Shown: one piece after another, positions 46,077 through 51,757 of the stretch | How positions within the stretch are numbered: position 1 is the stretch's first letter | Layout: every line of letters starts with the position of its first letter | DNA from: Candidatus Thiodiazotropha sp. 'RUGA' | Lineage (GTDB): Bacteria; Pseudomonadota; Gammaproteobacteria; Chromatiales; Chromatiaceae | Length of the DNA stretch: 51,757 nucleotides | Reading direction: 5' to 3' | NCBI GenBank assembly: GCA_016842065.1 | Contig: JAEPDS010000028.1 | Location: forward strand, 1 to 51,757 | The notes under the pieces: model-generated | What the model saw: only the letters and a program-made list of their open reading frames with translations | Told to the model about the DNA's origin: nothing | Database searches by the model: none | Translations under genes and position numbers: made by a program

Positions 46077-47342
46077 ATGGACATTATCTCCGAATGGGGT
46101 TTCGTATTTCTGACCTTAGCCGTCATTTTCGGCTTCTACATGACTTGGGGCATTGGCGCCAACGACGTGGCCAATGCCATGGGCACCTCGGTGGGTTCAG
46201 GCGCCATCACCGTCAAACAGGCCATCATCATCGCGGCGGTATTTGAATTCGCCGGCGCCTTCATTGCCGGCGGCGCGGTCACCAAGACCATCCGCAAGGG
46301 CATCATCGATCCCAGCTCTATAACCGGGTCACCCGAGCTATTGGTCTACGGGATGCTGGCAGCACTGCTGGCGGCCGCCATCTGGCTGATGGTCGCCTCC
46401 ACCCGAGGCTGGCCCGTCTCTACCACCCACACCATTGTTGGCGCCATCGTCGGCTTCGCCGCCGTCGGCATCGGCATGGATGCGGTCAACTGGGCCAAGA
46501 TCGGTGGCATCGTCGCCAGCTGGATCGTATCCCCGCTGGTCGGTGGCTTCTTCGCCCTGCTGCTGATGATCAGTATTCGCAAGCTCATTCTGAACACGGA
46601 GAATCCATTCCGGTCAGCACAGAAATGGGCTCCTGTTTATGTATTCCTTGTGGGCTGGATCGTCTCACTGGTCACCATGTTCAAAGGATTGAAACACCTC
46701 AAACTGGAGTTGAGCATAATCGAGAGCTTCATCGCCGCAACCGTAGTCGGCCTGATCGTGGCAGCCATTGGCAAGATGCTGGTCAACAAGGTCGTAGTGG
46801 ATGACGATGCAGACAAGGACTACCACTATGCCAGCGTGGAGAAGGTATTTACCCCGCTGATGATCTTCACCGCCTGTGCCATGGCCTTTGCCCACGGCTC
46901 CAATGACGTGGCCAACGGTATTGGCCCGCTGGCTGCCGTCGTCTCCATCGTGGAGAGTGGTGGTGAGGTGGCACAGAAGGCTTCGTTGCCCCTGTGGATT
47001 CTGTTCCTCGGTGGTGCCGGCATCGTGGTCGGTCTGGCCACCATGGGTTATAAGGTAATGCAAACCATCGGCACCAAGATCACAGAGCTGACCCCCACCC
47101 GAGGCTATGCAGCCACTCTGGCTGCCGCCATCACCGTGGTCGTTGCCTCCAAGACCGGCCTGCCCGTATCCACCACCCAGATTGCCGTTGGCTGTGTCAT
47201 GGGTGTCGGTTTGGCTCGCGGCGTCGGTGCCCTGGACCTGCGGGTCGTGGGTAACATCGTGGTCTCCTGGCTCATCACCCTGCCGGCAGGCGCCTTTCTT
47301 GCTGCAGCCTTCTTCTTCCTCTTCAAGGCTATCTTCAGCTAA
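46077..47342 (+). CDS. inorganic phosphate transporter, PiT family
   Basis: A 421-aa inner-membrane carrier with about 10-12 helices. It has the duplicated PiT signatures GANDVANAMGTSVGSGA (near residue 25) and GSNDVANGIGPLAAV (near 280), and two STTHT/STTQ turns (VSTTHTIVGA and VSTTQIAVG). It imports phosphate (often as a metal-phosphate complex) with protons or sodium. The ATG at 46077 is preferred over 46011 because AAGGAG lies 6 bases ahead. It follows the DUF47 gene in the classic pair. A GC hairpin follows at 47354-47373. Confidence 0.95.
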   Translation: MDIISEWGFVFLTLAVIFGFYMTWGIGANDVANAMGTSVGSGAITVKQAIIIAAVFEFAGAFIAGGAVTKTIRKGIIDPSSITGSPELLVYGMLAALLAAAIWLMVASTRGWPVSTTHTIVGAIVGFAAVGIGMDAVNWAKIGGIVASWIVSPLVGGFFALLLMISIRKLILNTENPFRSAQKWAPVYVFLVGWIVSLVTMFKGLKHLKLELSIIESFIAATVVGLIVAAIGKMLVNKVVVDDDADKDYHYASVEKVFTPLMIFTACAMAFAHGSNDVANGIGPLAAVVSIVESGGEVAQKASLPLWILFLGGAGIVVGLATMGYKVMQTIGTKITELTPTRGYAATLAAAITVVVASKTGLPVSTTQIAVGCVMGVGLARGVGALDLRVVGNIVVSWLITLPAGAFLAAAFFFLFKAIFS

Positions 47343-47353
47343 CCGGGATTACT

Positions 47354-47373
47354 CCCCCCGCTATCGCGGGGGG
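47354..47373. terminator. GC-rich hairpin after PiT gene
   Basis: CCCCCCGC-TATC-GCGGGGGG is a perfect 8-bp stem with a 4-base loop, 12 bases after the PiT stop. Only AATAT follows, so it lacks a T-tract; it may partly terminate or stabilise the message before the ATPase gene. Confidence 0.6.
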
Positions 47374-47427
47374 AATATCCATGCCACAGGTTTTGTCTGG
47401 CACGACACCCGGGGATAAGATATCGGA

Positions 47428-48039
47428 ATGTTCTTTTTAAAGACCGAGCCAATAACGGAACTCAAGCTGATCAAGGAGGTTCCTTTCCCTGCGAATGTCA
47501 CCTTTCGGCAATTGCTGATATCCGGACCACCGGGGGCGGGCAAGAGCACACTGGTAAGAATGATCAGCGGCTGGTCCGAAGAGGGCTATGTGGACCTGGC
47601 GGCAAACAAGTGGTGGACAGCCCAATGTCTATCCCTGCGCCCCCGGGAGATACATCTCGGGCTCCCCTTCGAGGGATTCAAACAATCCCTTGCCATCTTC
47701 GAAGCGGAGTGGACAGAGGCGGATCCACCGCTAAGACTGGAGCTGGATCGCATCCGCATACCCCCGGTCAAACGCCACTTCTGGTCCGTAGACTGGCACA
47801 AACGCTATGTGTTTGAATTCATACTTCCTCCCGTGGATACGCTCTACCGACAACGCATGGAGAGGGGCAAACGCGGTACCCACCCAGTGGACAAGGGCAT
47901 CACTGAAGAGCTGGTGAGAAGGCAGGTACTCACCTACAGCACAATCGCACACCACCTTCAACAATCAGGGCTGAATGTTTACGTACGTGAAGGCACTGAT
48001 CAGCCTCCAATGCGGATCATCGGCCTGGAGAACGACTAA
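47428..48039 (+). CDS. P-loop ATPase, 203 aa
   Basis: A small protein with Walker A GPPGAGKST near residue 34. The rest (Trp-rich KWWTAQ, then the segment FWSVDWHKRYVFEFIL and basic RQRMERGKRG) does not match a kinase family I recognise. It could be a nucleotide-binding kinase-like enzyme or a regulator. Its stop is followed directly by the ATG of the first metallophosphatase (no gap), so the two proteins are probably made together. It belongs to the cassette of ATPase, two phosphatases and a GHKL protein. Confidence 0.8.
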   Translation: MFFLKTEPITELKLIKEVPFPANVTFRQLLISGPPGAGKSTLVRMISGWSEEGYVDLAANKWWTAQCLSLRPREIHLGLPFEGFKQSLAIFEAEWTEADPPLRLELDRIRIPPVKRHFWSVDWHKRYVFEFILPPVDTLYRQRMERGKRGTHPVDKGITEELVRRQVLTYSTIAHHLQQSGLNVYVREGTDQPPMRIIGLEND

Positions 48040-49494
48040 ATGGCTAGGCAGACCAGTAAACCGAAGAAGAGTTTTCTGAAGCAGATACGGGAGAGCCTTG
48101 AGGATCTCGAAGCCTGTCATGACGTGGAACTGAAAGAGTCATATCGCCTGCCGGAAAAAAAGAAAGTTCGCGTCTCTATCAAGCAATATCCGATTCAGCT
48201 GAGTCTCAGGCCCGACGGCAGAGCGCTGCACCTCTATCCGGAAAATCCACTCAATGCAAACCATCACGACGATGAGCCGGCCGCCTACATCCTTTTCGAT
48301 CCGCAACAGTTTTACGACGGCATCAGTGGTTTCCTTCGACTGGAAGGGGGGGACAAAATCACTATCGGACCGAAGGAAGCGGACCATCTCGCTCAATTGG
48401 GCATAGATCCGCCAACCGAACGATTACTCAGCATCACCAACCGGGATGGGCAACTTGTTTTCAAGAATCACTCCGGAAAACTCGGATCCTGTATATCACC
48501 ACTGACCAGTGGCAAGAAAATCAACCGCATTACAAATTGGCGCTACGACAAGCTTAAGCGCATCCAGACGATTTTCGGTGGACCGATCGAGTTGCTCTCT
48601 CCAAAAGAGGCATTGGCACTCATCAAGTCCGTAAACGAGCGAAACACAAAGGAAGCCTATCGGGCAAAAGACAACAACGGCAGACTCGGCGGTGTGCTCG
48701 CCCTGCCCAAAAAGCTCAATCCCATACTGGTGGGCGACCTGCATGCGAAGCCTGACAACCTTCTGACCCTGCTCACTCAGAACAGTTTCCTTGAATCCCT
48801 TGAAGACGGCAGTGGCAGCCTGATCATTCTCGGCGATGCGGTACACCGGGAAGACAAGGGGCATTACGAGGAGATGGAGAGTTCTCTGTTGATGATGGAT
48901 CTGATCTTCAAGATCAAACTCCGCTTCCCGGATCAGGTCTTCTACATCCACGGAAACCACGACAGTTTTTCCAACGAGATTGGCAAGGCAGGAATCCCGC
49001 AAGGACTGCTATGGAAAAAGGCGATTATCAAGACTCGGGGCAAGGAATATCTCAAAGAGATGGAAAACTTCTATGCACAACTTCCCCTGGTTGCCTATTC
49101 AAAAAACTTCATCGCCTGCCACGCCGCGCCTCCTGTCTCCGACATTAACATCGATGACCTGGTGAATGGCCTGGGCAACAACAAGCTATACAGGGAACTC
49201 ACCAGCAATCGCTTACGTGCACCCCATCGACCAGGCGGCTATGCAAAGGCGGATATCAAGCGGTTACGTAAATGCCTGGATGTATCCGAAGACACCCCCG
49301 TGGTGGTCGGTCATACCCCGCTGTCCCTGGACCAAAGCCTGTGGGAGAGAGTTGGCGACATCGAGAATCATTATATCGTGTACGGAAGCCACGATGATTG
49401 GATCAGTACACTGACCATGGTGGCCGGCAGACTAAGGCCGCTGCTCTACCCGGTGGAGCCAGTGACCCCCCTGATCAACTCACTCAATGACTAA
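48040..49494 (+). CDS. PPP-type metallophosphatase with FHA-like N-terminal region
   Basis: A 484-aa protein. The C-terminal half has the PPP/calcineurin-like metal motifs: GDLH (232-235), GDAVH (265-269), GNHD (305-308), ACHAAPP and VGHTP. The usual GDxVDRG is changed to GDAVHRE. Residues about 95-160 read like an FHA-like beta-sandwich (FLRLEGGDKITIG, then RLLSITNRDGQLVFKNHSG), which in other proteins binds phosphothreonine. It likely removes phosphate from proteins or nucleotides in the cytoplasm. It abuts the P-loop ATPase gene, and its close paralogue is 270 bases downstream. Confidence 0.85.
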   Translation: MARQTSKPKKSFLKQIRESLEDLEACHDVELKESYRLPEKKKVRVSIKQYPIQLSLRPDGRALHLYPENPLNANHHDDEPAAYILFDPQQFYDGISGFLRLEGGDKITIGPKEADHLAQLGIDPPTERLLSITNRDGQLVFKNHSGKLGSCISPLTSGKKINRITNWRYDKLKRIQTIFGGPIELLSPKEALALIKSVNERNTKEAYRAKDNNGRLGGVLALPKKLNPILVGDLHAKPDNLLTLLTQNSFLESLEDGSGSLIILGDAVHREDKGHYEEMESSLLMMDLIFKIKLRFPDQVFYIHGNHDSFSNEIGKAGIPQGLLWKKAIIKTRGKEYLKEMENFYAQLPLVAYSKNFIACHAAPPVSDINIDDLVNGLGNNKLYRELTSNRLRAPHRPGGYAKADIKRLRKCLDVSEDTPVVVGHTPLSLDQSLWERVGDIENHYIVYGSHDDWISTLTMVAGRLRPLLYPVEPVTPLINSLND

Positions 49495-49506
49495 TCGACC
49501 AGTTGT

Positions 49507-49635
49507 TTAGAGGAGCTCCACCCTCACCTCGATGACTGAGCGGGCAGCTGACTTCATCGGCGTGATGCGATGCCCCTCCTCGTTGATGATGGGAATGTAC
49601 CGAAGACGATTGACGATCAAACCAGCCAGGGCCTG
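49507..49635 (-). pseudogene. 3' end of an unidentified gene abutting the 22-bp motif
   Basis: On the minus strand a 42-codon frame reads ALAGLIVNRLRYIPIIN, then EEGHRITPMKSAARSVIEV and VELL before TAA. Its amino-acid mix and codon use look like real protein, but there is no start: the frame opens at the 22-bp repeat, which supplies a stop. It may be what remains of a gene cut when the repeat arrived. The family is not recognised. Confidence 0.4.
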
Positions 49636-49649
49636 TTAACACTAATCCA
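49628..49649. repeat. 22-bp dispersed motif, copy 2 (inverted)
   Basis: Reverse complement of 121-142, identical over 22 bases, 49.5 kb away. It lies at the edge of the gene fragment at 49507-49635, and no MITE arm is next to it. Confidence 0.65.
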
Positions 49650-49765
49650 TGGATAGATCGATGCTCTCATCATGAATATCCGACTCTCTAGGACTGTCCC
49701 AATGCTGGATGTGGTAAAATCACTTTCGGTTTGGAGTATCCCAGCGACCACATTGGTTTTGAAAA

Positions 49766-51235
49766 ATGAAACAAAAGGTTACTGCTGACAAAGGTTTTTT
49801 TAGCCGACTCAAATCGGTTTTCGGCAATCCCGAACAGTGCCCGGAAATAGCCCTGACTGAAGCGTTCCATCTAAGAAAGGAAAGCGCGAAGATTCCGCTG
49901 GAAAAATGTATGTCCGGAATCACTCTGGACTACGGAGGAAGGACCCTGAGTCTCGTCCGGGAGCAGTTCGTGGGCGACGCACACGGTGGTGACGGCTCCG
50001 CATTTCTATTATTGAACCCGGAAAAGTTTCAAACCCGGATCAGTGGCTTTGTACGGGTCTCTGCAAACGATCATCTGATCGTGGGACTCGAAGATGAACA
50101 CCAACAGGCGATGTTGGACCTTCCCGCGTCGGGGGCGCAAAGGCTCTTTTCCATTGCACACGAAGGTGATGTACTGATCTTCAAGGATCTGACCGGTGAT
50201 CCAGGCACCATCCTGACGCCGATCGTCGAAGACGAACTGAATATCACTGCAAGGCGTATAGCGAATCTGAGAGAGATCTACAGAATTTACGGCGGCCCTA
50301 TCCAGCCGCTGTCGTCAGAACAGGCATTAAAGGACCTCAACAAGGTCAATGACCTGCTTGAAAGAGAACCATTGCGGCCCAGGGATGTCCGGGGGAGACC
50401 GGGCGGTGTGGTAAGCCTGCCAAAGAAAATGGTACCCATCATCGTTGGCGATCTGCACGCCCAGGTAGACAATCTACTCACCCTGCTTACCCAGAATCAG
50501 TTTCTCGAAGCGATGTCGCAAGGCAAGGCCACTATGGTGATTCTGGGCGATGCCGTCCACTCCGAAATGGATGGACAGATGGAAGAGATGGATTCCTCCC
50601 TTCTCATGATGGACCTGATTCTACGTCTGAAACTTTGGTTTCCACAGCAGGTGTTCTACTTGCGTGGAAACCATGACAGCTTTGCAGAAGAGATCGGCAA
50701 AGAGGGGATTCCGCAGGGACTACTGTGGGCCAGGGCATTGCGTGAGGTGCGAGGGGATGCTTACAAAAAGGCAATGGACCGCTTTTACGAGTTATTGCCG
50801 TTCGTTGTTTTGTCTAAGAGCTATGTGGCATGTCATGCCGCACCCCCGAGAGGGAAAGTCGACATGGATATGTTGATCAATATACACAAGTATCCGGGTT
50901 TGATCCGGGAGGTTACCTGCAATCGGCTCAGCCGGCCGAATCGACCGGCCGGTTACACCAAAGGCGACGTGAAACGCTTTCGACGTACCTTGAAACTGAG
51001 TGGTAAGGCGGAGTTGTTCGTTGGTCATACCCCCCTTACACGACATGACACCCTTTGGTCGAATGTAGGCGGTATTGAGCATCATGATGTGGTGTTCAGC
51101 GGGAATATTCCATGGATCGGTGTTTATACCAGCGCCAACGGTGAGATGATCCCGCTGCGATATCGTTCCGAATCCCTGTTGCCGATCCTCAATGGCATGA
51201 GCGACGTGGCGTTATACGACGAACTGGAACGTTAG
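49766..51235 (+). CDS. PPP-type metallophosphatase, paralogue of the upstream one
   Basis: A 489-aa protein clearly homologous along its length to the 48040 product. It shares GDLHA, GDAVH, GNHDSF, ACHAAPP and VGHTPL, with GDAVHSE in place of HRE. The same FHA-like region is present (FVRVSANDHLIVG, then RLFSIAHEGDVLIFKDLTG). The N-terminal 40 residues differ. The two genes are a tandem duplication that has diverged. The GHKL protein gene starts 7 bases after its stop, so it is likely in one unit with it. Its substrates may be distinct from the paralogue. Confidence 0.85.
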   Translation: MKQKVTADKGFFSRLKSVFGNPEQCPEIALTEAFHLRKESAKIPLEKCMSGITLDYGGRTLSLVREQFVGDAHGGDGSAFLLLNPEKFQTRISGFVRVSANDHLIVGLEDEHQQAMLDLPASGAQRLFSIAHEGDVLIFKDLTGDPGTILTPIVEDELNITARRIANLREIYRIYGGPIQPLSSEQALKDLNKVNDLLEREPLRPRDVRGRPGGVVSLPKKMVPIIVGDLHAQVDNLLTLLTQNQFLEAMSQGKATMVILGDAVHSEMDGQMEEMDSSLLMMDLILRLKLWFPQQVFYLRGNHDSFAEEIGKEGIPQGLLWARALREVRGDAYKKAMDRFYELLPFVVLSKSYVACHAAPPRGKVDMDMLINIHKYPGLIREVTCNRLSRPNRPAGYTKGDVKRFRRTLKLSGKAELFVGHTPLTRHDTLWSNVGGIEHHDVVFSGNIPWIGVYTSANGEMIPLRYRSESLLPILNGMSDVALYDELER

Positions 51236-51242
51236 CCGTAAA

Positions 51243-51757
51243 GTGAAGGAAAATATCGAATATTTTGCAAAAGGCAGGTCGCTCAAAGACGGTCCGGTTA
51301 TCTGTCAGTCCGAGGACTTTCTGTTAGAAGACAACAGGGAAAAAAAGGATCTTACCCTGGCCGAGCTCAATCATGTCTTCAAGATGTACCTGCAGGAGTG
51401 CGGTATCCGAAAAAAAGATATATCCATCGTGGGCCAGTTCTCTTTATTGTTCAATGACCCCAAGTTTTCTGAATGGCACACCTTGAGCAAGTCTGAGCAG
51501 AGCGATTCGCTCTCTGATCAGGTGGTATTTCCGCAAGTCTATGACGAACTGATCATTCCCCTTGGTGTAACGGCTGGTGATGCGGAAACAATAAAGGGTG
51601 TGGTGAAGGACGCTGTTCAGAATGCAATAGATAGTTTTTCACATGCAGCATTTTTACAGAAAAAGTTCATCAGTCGTTTTCCTGGCGTAAAAATCATCCT
51701 GTTCATGGACCAGGCCAACAAGCGGATGATTCTGGCTGTGGTGGATAACGGCTTTGG
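51243..51757 (+). CDS. GHKL (histidine-kinase-type) ATPase domain protein, cut by window end
   Basis: About 171 codons of a larger gene are visible from a GTG at 51243; the ribosome-binding site is weak. The last 60 residues look like the start of a GHKL ATPase: N-box KDAVQNAIDSFSHA and the G1 box ending VVDNGFG. The first 110 residues hold no domain I recognise. Proteins of this kind include histidine kinases, anti-sigma kinases and Hsp90/MutL relatives. Following two phosphatases, an opposed kinase is attractive, but the truncated end prevents a decision. Confidence 0.6.
   Translation, partial: MKENIEYFAKGRSLKDGPVICQSEDFLLEDNREKKDLTLAELNHVFKMYLQECGIRKKDISIVGQFSLLFNDPKFSEWHTLSKSEQSDSLSDQVVFPQVYDELIIPLGVTAGDAETIKGVVKDAVQNAIDSFSHAAFLQKKFISRFPGVKIILFMDQANKRMILAVVDNGF

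Noticed and set aside
1-51757. CRISPR array, tRNA, rRNA or prophage
   Set aside because: No regular spaced repeats, cloverleaf sequences, rRNA signatures or phage structural genes were seen on either strand.

Overview
This window looks like chromosome from a Gammaproteobacterium, probably a sulfur-oxidising member near Chromatiales/Sedimenticolaceae. That is inferred from protein flavour: a diheme cytochrome resembling the cytochrome subunit of flavocytochrome c sulfide dehydrogenase, the malic enzyme MaeB, PiT with its DUF47 partner, a DUF6279 lipoprotein and many c-di-GMP enzymes. No rRNA, tRNA, CRISPR array or complete insertion sequence was seen. Genus is not determined.

Layout. 1-0.15 kb: a small inverted-repeat (MITE-like) element and a 22-bp motif that recurs at 49.6 kb. 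0.5-5.8 kb: hypothetical protein, SDR/peroxiredoxin-like pair, two exported small proteins, a TetR regulator with a GNAT acetyltransferase, closed by a strong hairpin. 5.9-10.2 kb (minus): MaeB and an Aer-like PAS chemoreceptor. 10.5-18.7 kb (minus): a tight run of genes divergent from an AraC regulator. Its first part is a Rieske/glutamate-synthase-type flavoprotein, a Rieske/thiamine-diphosphate enzyme, a CPA1 antiporter and a 51-residue membrane protein whose GTG start overlaps the antiporter stop. A terminator-like hairpin separates this from DUF5996-egtB-egtD (ergothioneine synthesis).

20.4-26.5 kb: a four-gene signalling operon (double-GAF protein, orphan solute-binding lipoprotein, hybrid histidine kinase, REC-PAS-HD-GYP response regulator), probably turning a periplasmic ligand signal into c-di-GMP hydrolysis. 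27-40 kb: three large GGDEF-EAL proteins (one with a fused periplasmic substrate-binding domain, one with a C-terminal CZB-like zinc domain lacking its cysteine), an ANTAR protein with a pseudo-receiver, a six-helix membrane protein and a DUF6279 lipoprotein. About five c-di-GMP or sensory proteins lie in 20 kb, so this is a signalling-dense segment.

40-44 kb: a lipoprotein, a DUF3185 gene broken by one TGA, three diverged tandem ~120-bp repeats, the diheme cytochrome, then a decayed patch holding a guaA (GMP synthase) fragment and an IS91-type transposase tail. 44.1-51.8 kb: a phosphate-centred block: PPK2 polyphosphate kinase, DUF47/PhoU-like protein, PiT transporter, then a P-loop ATPase, two tandem PPP-type metallophosphatases with an FHA-like N-terminal region, and a GHKL ATPase cut by the window edge. 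The most likely undescribed systems are this ATPase-phosphatase-GHKL cassette and the paired Rieske-fusion enzymes.
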